A DNA stretch of 64,000 nt from Scilla litardierei (taxonomy: Eukaryota; Streptophyta; Magnoliopsida; Asparagales; Asparagaceae): contig CM061133.1 of NCBI GenBank assembly GCA_030789695.1, forward strand, positions 95,225,528-95,289,527, given 5' to 3'. A program made the position numbers and the translations under genes. The notes below the pieces were generated by a model, which saw only the letters and a list, made by a program, of their open reading frames with translations, was not told the origin of the DNA and did not search any database. Shown here one piece after another: positions 46,244 to 56,779 of this stretch. Positions within the stretch are counted from its first letter, which is position 1; every line of letters starts with the position of its first letter.

Positions 46244-47769
46244 TTTTCCCATGTCTGAGGTCGTGTCACTTGTTTGCTGTGAGCTTGTTTTGTGTGTTTG
46301 TGTGTATGTCTTTTGTATAGTTGGTTTCGGTATTTATTTTCTTTATTTTCTACGTCTCGTTTTGTGTGTTTTTCATGTTTTTTCTGTTTCTTTGTCGGTG
46401 TGTACTTCCCTCCCATCTTTCGTTGCCCTCCCGCATTTAATCCTATCACATTGAGGGCAATGCAACGTTCAGCTTGGGTGAGTCACACTGTGTGCGTCAG
46501 TCGTGTCTTTTTCCTCGTTTTTGAGTCATTTTCGTCATGTTTTTCTTTTTCTTTTTTTCCATCCTTTTATCCTCTCTTTCCTAGAGATTATCCCGCATGA
46601 TGAAACTGCCACTAAACCACACACGCACTTAGCTGAGCTACGACACCTATCTTCACTAACCTAGGAAGCCGAGTTCTGTTGCATTTTATGCTCCGTGGGT
46701 TCACTTTGCCTTTTATGTTGAGTTGTGTGTTGTGACTAGCTAGTTGGTGTGCTTCTACGTTGTTATTTTTTTTATATGCATATCCTTGGATGACCCCTAG
46801 ACTATCATGCTTCAATTTCGAATATGCGGTATATTGCCTCTACTTTCTGCTTCATTATGCATGAATCATCTATATATTTACGCTTCAAATCGCATGTGTC
46901 GGGACTCTATCAATAGGACTAGGATAACCCATGTTGATTACGCTCTGATCCCTGAAAAGTTTCCTTTTGCCAAGTGTTTAGAATTGAAATTCTTTTTTAC
47001 TTTACTTGGCAAATCCCCTCGTCATGTACTTTACTTCCACGTGGGAGAGTACACAATTTTGCCACTTACCAGTGCATCATTCTCCTGCTTTTGGAGAATG
47101 CGCATTATCCCACTTCAAAAAAGAGAAGACGAAGAAAGGAGAGAGGAGAAAAGAAAGAATATGTATAGCCAAAATCCAAAAAAATATATCCAAATATCAA
47201 AACCCCCAAAAATGGAAGGCGAGAATAAATGGAAGGCGAGAATTTGCACCAAGTGCTCTCCTCCAAACCTACTCAACCCCTTTCGTTTTCGAACATATTT
47301 GGCATAGGAGCTTTCTAGCAATATCTTGGCAATCGTGTGGCAATTTCCTAGTTTCTAGCAGTAGAGTCCCTGACATATGATGTGTTCCTATTCTTACTCT
47401 ATTCTCATGCATACTTGAACTATTATTCACTGCTAACTCGAATTGATTCGATATTTGGGTCATTCCATGGATATTTGTATATGGAGCTTGATTGCACGAT
47501 TTAGATAGTTACACCGATTGCTAGCTCACAACCACACTCACTCGTGCTTCACCGTGTGGACCCACGACACTAGTAGGGACTCGTATTCCTGGGCATAATG
47601 CTATGCTTCTCGCGTGCTTCCTTAGTGTGTCGTGTTTGTTTCCTTTGGCTCTGAAGGGTAATTTAGGATTTCCTTTTCTTTTTCTATTTCTTCTTTCTAT
47701 TTTCCCCTCCGAACTTCTATTTTCACTCATCTTTCTCGAGGACGAGAAAGGGTTCAGCTTGGGAGATTT
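46244..47769 (+). other. Athila 3' untranslated region with PPT-like sites
   Basis: No coding domain. Two purine/pyrimidine signatures typical of Athila 3' regions occur: CATTGAGGGCAATGCAACG followed by TTCAGCTTGGGTGAG (46448-46483), and GAGAAAGGGTTCAGCTTGGG just before the 3' LTR. The latter is the likely PPT. The frame at 46807-47307 has no recognisable domain. Confidence 0.65.
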
Positions 47770-49088
47770 TGACGTGCGTTTATATTTTATATATTCACGC
47801 ACGTCTTCTCCGTAATTTCCAGTCGTTTTTCGTTGTTTTGAATCCGTTTCTTCGTGTTTTTAGTTTATTTTCTTACTTTAGTTATGTTTGTGTGCTTTTG
47901 CAGGATATTGCTAGCACAGGGGACATACACGGTCAACATCATGAGTCCCCAGAGCAATGGGAGATGTTGCACGAGATCCTGAGAGCCAATCGTCAAGATA
48001 AACCATGTATTAGCTCTCAACCGATCGGGTAAACAGATCCACCCGATCGGTTCATGCGGCCGTATCAGTCCCGAGGATGAGGCAAATCCACCCGATCGGT
48101 TCAGTGATCGGGTGGATGTGACACAGAACGCTGTTTTGAGAGCCAAAGTTCACCCGGTCGGTTGACTTGTCAAACGATCGGGTCACCTATAGTTAATGCA
48201 TCAATGCTCAAGAAGTCGAGACCTCACCCGATCGGTTCAGTGATCAGGTGAGATTTATCAGAAGCTGAAGACCAAATTTCCAGTCGTTTCACCCGATCGG
48301 GTGAAGTCTCATCCGATCGGGTGAATGTCTATTTTTGTCTTTTTGTGGGAATATTCCCTGGCATCTTGCCAAATTGTATAAATAGGTCTAGGTTTTCCCA
48401 GAAACGTAATCCCCATTTCAAGCAGTTTTTAGGGATTTTTGGCTGCTCTGAATTTAATTCTATTTGTAAGTTCTTTGATCATTCCTATATTTTGATATTG
48501 CGTTTATACTACTATTTGCTAGGGTAATCTATTGCATGATTTCCATTCTAATGGCTATAACCTGTTTTATTGCATTTCATGCCATGAATAGTGAGTAGTT
48601 CTTCAATCTGGGACATTGGTGGAAGACCCTTCGTGGGTTCTCCCTAAAACGGCCATAGGATTAGGGATCCGATAGGATATGGGAATTTTGATGGTTACAC
48701 GGGCGCTTTTCATTCTCATCGGCGGGAGAAAGTCTGTCTTTCACCATCGAGCCAAGTGGAAATAAAACGAAAGTTTGATTCTCTAGCCACAGCTCACCTC
48801 CAGTGTAGACATTGATTCCTTGCGCATGTGAACGGCTTGGATGAAATGTCGGGAGCAATCGTTGCGAGCTTAGTGCTTCCGGAGTCGGGCGGTGTTGGAC
48901 ATGGGAATGCCCACTGTTTGAACCCGGGTAGACCTAGCATATCATCTAGGGCATCGACCGGAATATCAGGCTCATGGGACGCTAGGTACCACTATTAGAG
49001 GCAACGTCTCACCGCTAAACCCTATAATCTGATCACATTCCTATCCTTCGGCAGTAATAGTGAGAACTCATGATAGGGCAGAAGCCAA
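47770..49088 (+). repeat. Athila 3' LTR, 3' truncated
   Basis: It begins TGACGTGCG after the PPT. It contains the terminal hairpin (47771-47805), a splice-acceptor-like CTTTTGCAGGAT at 47894, the CCGATCGG cluster (48015-48325) and a TATA box (48378-48386). It aligns with the 5' LTR until AGGGCAGAAGCC at 49088, where the match stops and an A-run begins. About 250 bp of the LTR end are missing. Confidence 0.88.
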
Positions 49089-50046
49089 AAAAAATTTGTG
49101 ATGATTAATCCATACAATTATATACCCCAAGAAAATAATGGGTGAACCCGTTGGGGATTAGAGCACCCACCACCCGTTACAAATTTAACGGCTTAAAACG
49201 TGCGAATTTGATGAAATGCCTTGATCGAAGGGCAAATGACATTATTTCTCAACGATTATTTTTTGAGGGGGGTATAACAACATATAATGAGGGTGGAAAA
49301 AAGAGTTTTTGAAATTTTTTTTAAAAAAACTAAAAACATTTTCGCCATGTGCGAAATGTTCTCACATGAAGATTTACCAATATGTATATCTATAGATGTA
49401 TATATATGTATATATGTATATAAATATATATGGCGATCTTTTGGCTCATTGTACTCTTGTGTGAATTTTTCTGTCTTCGTTGTGCTCTTAAATGTATATG
49501 TTGAATGTTGACATGTATTGAATGTTGAATGTTGCTATTGAACTTCTCTTCCTCTAGTCAACTATGTTTTTTTTATGATTTGCATAAGTATATTTGTGAT
49601 GCACCTTTATGCATTCTTGTTTCACATTTGACATCACATTAATACATATCCTACTCTTTATACTCCCATGTTCTTTTCTATTTTATTTAGCACTAGTTGT
49701 TGTTTATCTACTCCCACTTTTGGATAATGCCATATGGGGAGAGAAATAAACAAACTCATAATTGTGTGCTAATTAGAAGCTAAACATAATATATTATCTA
49801 ATATTGATATATCCTTAGATTTAGGGGGAGTACGATATAATGAATATTGGATTCTGAAATCCTAACTTCAAATACTTTGCATTCATTCCATGTCACTCAT
49901 ATCATACTCTTTGTTTAATTGATCATTTGATGCCCATATCCAAATTGTCTAACTTGAATTGCATCTATATAGGGGGAGTAAATATTTTTAATCACAATTA
50001 TTTATTTTTGTTTATGTTTATTTGTCATCACCAAAAGGGGGGAGAA
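49089..50046 (+). other. SIRE 3' untranslated tail and PPT
   Basis: Non-coding T-rich sequence with several GGGGGAG tracts (about 49265, 49826, 49973), a common feature of SIRE 3' regions. It ends with the PPT AAAAGGGGGGAGAA at 50033-50046. The first ~250 bp after the Athila truncation (A-run, then ACCCGTTGGGGATTAGAGCA) match nothing else in the window, so their origin is unclear. Confidence 0.65.
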
Positions 50047-51009
50047 TGTTGAGTATTGACTTCTCTCTACTTGGTATTGATGATGAGAAAACATAAATAC
50101 TTGTGACTAATCCCCTCCATGCAGTTAATTCATTACCAAATCCAATCATGATGATCAATTACAATGAATGACAAATCAAGATCAATCAAAGTTCAAAGAG
50201 ATGATTGAGTGATCAAGACAAGGAAAGAAGACTCAAAGACTTCAAGTTCAATCAAGAGAAAGAAAAGAAGCTTAAACTCATTGTAAATATTTTTATTCTT
50301 TTTGTTCTTTCTCTTAGATTATAGCCTTGTAGTATAGTTATCTTGGAGCACACTCTTACCACTCACATTATCCTAGGAAACCCTTAGAATCCATTTCCTA
50401 GGACTATAATTCATAAATCCCTACATTGTGCATTTTGGATGTATGACATCCGAATGCTGCTCAAAATCCAGGCGCCTATCTCTTGAAAAGCGCTTGTGTT
50501 TTGTTCTTCAGTCGTTTGAAATGCACACACTTTTGATAGGGTTCTGGGTTTTTTACTCTTAACTTCTAAACAGGTGACTGCTGTATAAACTAAGGCGCCT
50601 GTCTATTATCCAGGCGACTATGACTTGTTAATTAGTCGCTTGTATCATCTTGTCCAAATTCCCAATTTGTCAACTTACGCACTTGTGCACTTGCAGACGA
50701 CTGTCTTTGGTTTTACAGCCGCTTGCCCATGGCATATGTGCATGTCAACTCCATTACAGCCGCATATCCATCCTTGTACAAAATTCTCATTTTGACAAGT
50801 TTCATGTTCGTGCATACAGACGCATGTCTATCGCTTTATAGGCGCCTACCCATGCCATAGGCGTCTGTGTATACCATATCAGTCGTATGTACTTTTTTTA
50901 CCCAAATTCTTGAAATTCTGAACTTACACACTATTACCACACAGATGCCTGCTGTTGGTTTAACAGGCGCATGTATGTTTGTCAGGCGCCTGTCCAACCT
51001 TAAGCAGTC
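50047..51009 (+). repeat. SIRE 3' LTR, left part
   Basis: It starts TGTTGAGTATTGAC after the PPT. Its first bases match the gag-only copia LTR (TGTTGAGTATTGG), which indicates related families. A dense cluster of CAGGCGCCTG, CAGGCGACT and CAGTCG words occupies 50460-51000. It is cut at 51009 by a gypsy LTR. The last five bases, CAGTC, would be the TSD. Confidence 0.8.
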
Positions 51010-51292
51010 TGTAACGACTGGTTTTCATGTATCTGGATTATTTATATTATATATATGTTTTTGTGGATTTTCTCCTTATGTGTGGTTTTCCATCTCTGTA
51101 GCTTCCGTTTTCGTCGTTTGTGGTTTCGTTCGTTTCGTCGTGATTTTCTAGCTTCTTCCTTAGATCGTCGAGTTTTGGAGTAAGTCATTCGTGACGAGCT
51201 GCGTATCGCTCATATCTTAGTGATAGGTTGATCCTAGAAGCCGTAGAAATCTTCCTAGAACTTCGCGCTTTGATTCGGCACTTTTAGTGCAC

Positions 51293-51725
51293 TTTAGTTG
51301 GTTCAAGAAGGGGACCAACCGACTAGATTGAGATCTAGTCGGTCAGGAACTCTACTAGAACCGACTAGTTCATTGAATCAATTGTACATGAGTTACTGTT
51401 TACTTTTAGTCGGTCTAAGAACAATCATCGACCGACTAGATGCGCAACTAGTCGGTCAGAACTTGCTCTCTGACCGACTAGTTTCTGTCAGTAAATTTCA
51501 CCTAAGTTACTGTTTATCGTTAGTCGGTCCATGAACACTCACTGACCGACTAGGTTGCAAACTAGTCGGTCGACGGGCCTTCACAGACCGACTAATTCAT
51601 TACCCAGATTTTTCCCTACTTTCGCTGTTTGGATTTAGTCGGTAACAGTTGGTCGACCGACCGACTAGTTGTTAAACTAGTCGGTCACCAACCCTTCTTT
51701 GACCGACTAATCGCTGTCGTAAACC
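51293..51725. repeat. 113-bp tandem array of CCGACTAG hairpins
   Basis: Four units start at about 51293, 51406, 51519 and 51633. Each has TAGTCGGT-type words, then a hairpin (for example arms CCGACTAGAT and ATCTAGTCGG with loop TGAG at 51319-51342), then a further GACCGACTA word. The hairpin loops differ while the arms keep pairing. The array lies upstream of the LTR's TATA-like box. Confidence 0.88.
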
Positions 51726-52197
51726 TAGGGTTTGCCCAGCCGCCGGCTGTGCCTATTTAAACCCCCAAAACGTTTTTCTTTTCTTCTTTCATTTCTCCTG
51801 AGCCTCCTTCTTCCCCAAATCATCATCCATCAACCCTAGCCTTCCTCCTTCATCAAGAGCCCCTCTCCCTCTCCATTTAGGCCGGCCACCACCTCTAAGT
51901 CGCCGGAAAACCCCCAAAAATCTCCAAAACCCCATTTCTCAAGAATTTTTCCCCATTTCCAGATCTGAACCCTAGTTTCCCGGATCGTTCTTCCGTCGCC
52001 GTGCTTGCTCGACATCGTTCTTCCGTTAACGATTCGGTAATAAATCTATCTCTTAATATTCTCATAACCCATTTGTGTTTTTGTAAAACCCTAATAAAAA
52101 TGAATGTTGTTTTGATGATTGTTTCTCCATAATAGCGACTTCCCCGTAGATTAGCGTCCGTGAGACGGACCTTCGTGATCGTCATCCTCGGTGCTAG

Positions 52198-52345
52198 GCA
52201 AGTGAAACTTGCCACTTAGGGTTTTGGGCCATGTCTTAGGCCATTTGCTTGTTGTAGGCGTAAAAGACACTAGGCGACGAAATGATACTCGCCTAGGTGC
52301 AATTTCAGGATCTAGCGTGACAACAAAGCTAGACCCGTCATTTAT
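52198..52345 (+). promoter_or_regulatory. hairpin module of gypsy LTR (51010 LTR)
   Basis: GGCAAGT-GAA-ACTTGCC (52198-52214). CTAGGCGA and TCGCCTAG around 11 bases (52270-52296). A decayed third hairpin GATCTAGCGT...AAGCTAGACC with loop GACAACA follows near 52310-52336. Confidence 0.75.
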
Positions 52346-53021
52346 CATGTTGCACAAGTAATACAATGTCATGTTTAATTTTTAATTAACTGTACGCAAA
52401 TTCATTGTCATCCATGCTATCCATGTTGAATGTCGCATTCATAGCACACGCTACAATACTTGTGTTTCCTGGCTCGTGTTCCAGAAGCGGGCCATGTGAG
52501 TTGGTTAATAGCCAATGCCCGATCTACTTGTTTCCGGCTAGGCACCTGCGTTGCAGGCATAACCCTACGCCATACGTGTTAAATACACTTCCTGGCTCGT
52601 GATCCAGAAGCGAGCATTCCGTGTTCGGGGTAATGCCCTGGCTCGATACACGTGGAGGGGTAGGGATAAGCGGTTACCTGAGCTTACGAGTTGGCCCGAT
52701 CAGCCAATCTAGCCAGCAGACGAAATCTTTGTGCACAACTTGTTTACTTGACTTGTTTACTTGACGTGTTTACTTGACATGATCACTTGACATGAACCAC
52801 TTGACTTGTACTTGTCCGTGTTTTACTTGTAAAACTCGTTATCCATGACATACTTGCTACTTGCCACTCGTACTTCCCTTTACTTGTCACTTCCATATTA
52901 TACTTGCCATGTTAAGCATCATACCATAACTGCTAGGTTGTTAGTGTACTTTCCTTTCAGTTTTCTTGCCCAAGTCTTTTAGACTTGCTGACATGTGTCC
53001 CTTTACTCTTTGTGGTGACAC

Positions 53022-53129
53022 ATGTTAGATCCCGAGCCTGCGAGTGCTGCGGAGGACGTGGTGTTCACTGACGCTGAGTCAGAACCTGCGGTTGTTGAGG
53101 AGCACGAGGACACAGGCGATCAGTCATAG
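53022..53129 (+). CDS. conserved 35-codon acidic ORF inside LTR (51010 LTR)
   Basis: ATG at 53022 to TAG at 53129. The peptide begins MLDPEPASAAEDVVF and ends EDTGDQS. The codon before the preceding one is TGA in frame, so the ATG is the only possible start here. The length of 35 codons is the same as in A1 and B. The protein ending matches B (EDTGDQS) while its start matches A1 (MLDPEP). It is preceded by CTTTCCTTTCAG (acceptor-like), CAAGTCT-TTT-AGACTTG and an ACATGTG/CACATGT inverted repeat. Confidence 0.55.
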   Translation: MLDPEPASAAEDVVFTDAESEPAVVEEHEDTGDQS

Positions 53130-53232
53130 AGGCTGCTTGTGTTCTTCGTTTTAGATTGTTTTTGTTGTCGGTGCATAGCACCAATACTTTATTTATGTTT
53201 GTCCTTGTTGGCCTTGTTCTGGGCCTTTAGAC

Positions 53233-56200
53233 TGTAACGACCGGTTTAGCGATACGTAGTTTGCTTCCATCTCGTACGGTATATCCTTCTTCGTAATCGT
53301 AGTTAAGTCGTAACGTATCCGCATCCGTACCCGTACCCGTATCCACTTCTATTCTTTCTTCATACTTATTATTATTGTTCTTAAACTTTCTAGTAAATTT
53401 TTTTAAATTCTCTTCTTAAAGATTGTTTTAAAGTTTTGATTCAAAATTCAAATTCGACATTTAAAATTTTGCCTTCCTTATCATACCACGTACCCATATT
53501 CGGTTACTAATCCATATACGTTTTAGTTATTATTATTATTTTTACCCATCATGAAATTATCTCTTCCCATAATTAGTTTTAGATCTCAAATTCAAATTTC
53601 ATAATTCGAGCATTTCTTTTAATTCAAACTTTTTTTAAAAAAAACTTTCCATTTAAATCCTATTTAAACCTATTATTAAATTGACTTAACTAGCTCCAAT
53701 TGCCTTGATTAAACCTAATAAATCCATTTAAGCCATTTCAAATTCCTTCCTAAATAAACAATAGACACGTTTCTAACCCTACACCCGGATCCACACTCAC
53801 GCACACAGTTAGGTACATGAGTATGAGACTAAACAATAGAGTAATAATAATAATAATATTTAACTAAACCTAGGCCTAGCTATTTCCCTACAAATAGAGC
53901 ACCAGGCCAACTTCCCCAGGTTTTTTTTTCATGCAACAACTCAACTTTACAAAAAAAACAAACAAAAGCAAAACCTGACCTTAAAAAAAAACTAGCACCA
54001 ACTCTCACTTGTTGTCCCAAGCCATCATTTCTTAGAAACCCTATAACTAGCCTATTCACATGCTACCCTTTGAACCCCCTGCACACTAAAGTACTAGGTT
54101 ATATTATAAAACCCTAGCTTTACCTTTTCTTCCCCAAGCCGTTCACAGCCGCCCTAACCTTCCCCATCCACGCAACGAAAAACAAAGCCGCCGCCCTGTC
54201 CTTCCCTCCACACGAAAGAGCAGCGGCCCCTTCCTTCTTCTTCGCATGAGAGCTAGGCGACATCCCCCTCGCCAACTCAAAGCCCGCGGCCTCGCAACGC
54301 CGGCCTCATCCTCCCCCTCACGGCCTACTCCCCTCCTTCTCCTCTCCACAGCCGCAACCAACCCGTGCTTCTCCCCTCCTCCTACTTCTTCTTCTATCAA
54401 CCACAGGCCGCGCCGCCCCTCTCATCCGCCTACCCATCCTCCGCCTCACCCCCTAGTCTTGCAGACGCCGACGCCTATTCCTCCGTGCCCTCCTCCCCGA
54501 TCCGGCAACCCACAAGCCCTCGCGTGTCCATCTCACTCGCCCACACAAGCCCCCTCCGCCATGCCCCAGGCCGCCATCCGACAACAGCATCACACCGGCC
54601 CAAGGCAACCGCAAGGCTTCAACGCACGCCGCAGACCCACGTCCGGCGGCACTTCCCAGTTCCGATAGCCACCGATGTTCTCGATCCTCCACCTGCAAGC
54701 ACAACAAAGAACGGACCCGTATGAATCCCCAATAGGTTAGTACTGTGTTTATAATAACTAGGCTTGGTGAGTAGTTAGCAAGAGTTTTATACTTAAACTG
54801 TGTTTTAACACAAGTAGTAAACATCCATGCTTAAGTTGTTATCCCCTACTTAATCATAGGTTGGTTCTGTCACATAGTTAAGCAATAATTGTGTTAGGGA
54901 TCATTCTGTAAAGGTTAGTTGATAAAGTTAGGGTTAGTTAGTAATGAGTCCTTGTGAAACAGTGTCTCCTTTAATCATGTTAGTTGTATCATATAGTCAG
55001 TAAAGTTAGTTGATAATTGTGTTTTATAGTTGCATATTTCTATTATTAGGGTTATATGTTGGTCTTAATCTACAACACGTTTTATATGTTGGGAGTTGTT
55101 ATATGATGGTTGCTGTATATATGTTTGGCATGCATAGATATATTTTTAGCTCAAGTCCTATTTCTCCCAGTCTCATTGAAGCATCCTATTGAAACCATGT
55201 CAGTGATGTTATAAGTTAGCCGTCAGTTCCATTGTTGGGTTTGTTCTTTCGTTGGAGTTATTTTTTTTATATAAGAAAACACCCGGTTCATGGGTATATT
55301 AATGTAGTTACTCAATTAAGTATAAGTTAAGTTTTAACTGAAGGTTATATAGGTATTACACCTTAACCGATAAAATAGCAAGCTTAAATAATTCATATTA
55401 AAAGTTGAACGATTAAAACAGCTTAATCTGATTTTATGTTTGGCCAAAACAGCGAATCTTCTCCTCCGTAGCATAGTATTCGTCAAGACGTTTCCAATGA
55501 CACCAGGAACGTCAAAAACAGACAAGTATATAATTTGTTATTATTTTTAGAAGTTTCGGCACGTTTTCGCCGCCTTCTTGTATTGCTGAATGACCTGAAA
55601 TTGTGACGTGAAATAACGTAGGAAGTGACACCATAATGATTAGGACGAAAATTGGGATCTAACTGTATATCATACGATATATCCCCAATTCAAACAACTA
55701 GAGAAAGAAATTGTTTCTATAGCAAATTGAACGAAAAGGACGAAATCGTCATTATTGGAAATTACGGAACCGGTCGTTCGACCCGCTTCCGCTTTGCAGA
55801 ACTGTCACCATAAAACACTAATTTTGATAACAATGAAATTCATTGAGTCTTGACATGTTTAACAGTTTGGACATCGTGAAATCGTGCGCCTCGAAGGCGG
55901 AATCGTGAATTCGTGATGTCGTGTGAGTCGACTAGGCCGGCTCGTGTTCCGGCAAAACTTTTGGGCGGGGTTAGGGTTGAGCGGCCACTGGGCGTATGAA
56001 AGGTACTCTCATCAAGAACACCACCCGACGCGGTGGGTTAGTGTCAATCACGGTAAGCCCCCGTGAGGGGAACGACCTTCTCATCACGACCTAAAGGCGA
56101 GAACCCTAGATTAGATGTGAATTCTTGACATGGACATTGAACGCTAACTTGGTCATCGTGAATTTTGAAATGCTAACGAACTCCGAGAATTTAACTATAA

Positions 56201-56779
56201 ACTTGTCATCGACTAGAATTGCATGCTAGGATTGTTTCTTTCTGCTCCGAAATTGTTAATCGTTAAATTGCTGCAGTCGTTTCATTTTGAAATATTAAAT
56301 GCTTCTAAAATTCATATACTTGTTATATACTTTGCCTCGGGATGCTAACTCTTTCTTGCAGACCCCTAGCTGACATACATTCATGTTTGTGGATGTATGT
56401 CAGGTTCAGAGTTTGAGTACCACCTGACTTGGAGAGCCAGAGTTGTCGAAGACGCCGAGACGTTTTCTGCAGAAGACTAGAGTCTCTTTTCCGTCATTGC
56501 TTTGAGTTTTAGTTCAGTTCCTTGTAGTAGGATTAGTGTTTGGTTGTAGTTTCCTTTGGCCATGCTGAGGCCCTGTTGTTTTACTTTCTGTACGAATAAT
56601 TCTGGAAGTGCCCATTTAATTTAATGAAATGTTTTCTGGTTGTTCTGATACGCAAATGCAAGGACCATTTTCTGTGTTTTTATCACAGACGCTTATTGAA
56701 CTCGAGCTTCACCGCTCCAGTTCAAGCGGGCCGTGTAACGTTCTCGCTTCCGGTGTCTTTTGGGAAGCGGGGCGTTACA
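53233..56779 (+). repeat. 5' LTR of element C
   Basis: 3547 bp. It has a C-rich stretch (54130-54660) that gives long frames on both strands in both LTR copies, none with a domain. The microsatellite (TAA)n is near 53843-53860 and a CCCGTACCCGTA repeat near 53325. Downstream are a splice-acceptor-like CTCTTTCTTGCAG (56349), a GACATACAT/ATGTATGTC inverted repeat and a 27-codon ORF. Confidence 0.9.
56397..56480 (+). CDS. 27-codon ORF at the conserved LTR position (element C)
   Basis: ATG at 56397, in the 3' arm of an inverted repeat, to TAG at 56480. The peptide begins MSGSEFEYHL and ends VVEDAETFSAED. Its place matches the 35-codon ORF of A1, B and the 51010 LTR: after an acceptor-like site and a hairpin, with the stop followed by AGAGNCT. 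Sequence similarity is limited to acidic stretches such as VVEDAE. It may be a diverged homologue or chance. Confidence 0.35.
   Translation: MSGSEFEYHLTWRARVVEDAETFSAED

Larger units (their letters stand above)
12535..49088 (+). mobile_element. Athila-like Ty3/gypsy element, host of nested insertions
   Basis: The 5' LTR (12535-13225 plus 19513-20385) begins TGACGTG and ends GGTCA. It is followed by a tRNA-Asp-type PBS, decayed pol (RT, RNase H, integrase), an Athila-type ORF in env position, a PPT and a 3' LTR (47770-49088). Two insertions account for most of its length: 13226-19512 and 23658-43683. Without them it is about 10 kb. Gag and protease are not visible. The 3' LTR lacks its last ~250 bp. 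Confidence 0.85.
7618..51009 (+). mobile_element. SIRE/Maximus-like Ty1/copia element, interrupted
   Basis: The order on the plus strand is integrase, RT, RNase H, env-position ORF, then (after the Athila insertion 12535-49088) a 3' untranslated tail, PPT and the start of the 3' LTR at 50047. Copia domain order with an extra ORF after pol is the mark of the SIRE/Maximus lineage. The 5' LTR, gag and protease are missing in this window, and the 3' LTR is cut at 51009 by a gypsy LTR. Every reading frame has stops or shifts, so this is one of the oldest layers here. Confidence 0.8.
51010..53232 (+). repeat. gypsy LTR (relative of A1/B), 5' part
   Basis: It begins TGTAACGACTGG. It holds a 113-bp tandem array with hairpins (51293-51725), a TATA-like CTATTTAAAC at 51752, a leader, hairpins 52198-52296, the block CACGTGGAGGGGTAGGGAT near 52659 and the 35-codon ORF at 53022-53129. 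The order matches the A1 and B LTRs, but the upstream half does not match them. It is interrupted at 53233, so its end is outside the window or deleted. Confidence 0.82.

Noticed and set aside
46807..47307. Open frame of 166 codons in the Athila 3' region
   Set aside because: It has no recognisable domain and overlaps several other frames in T-rich and A-rich sequence. It lies where Athila elements have untranslated sequence.
54143..54824. Several frames of 85-140 codons in the C-rich part of the element C LTR, also near 60672-61136
   Set aside because: Both strands are open because the sequence is C-rich. No domain is seen, and frames change between the two LTR copies through small indels.
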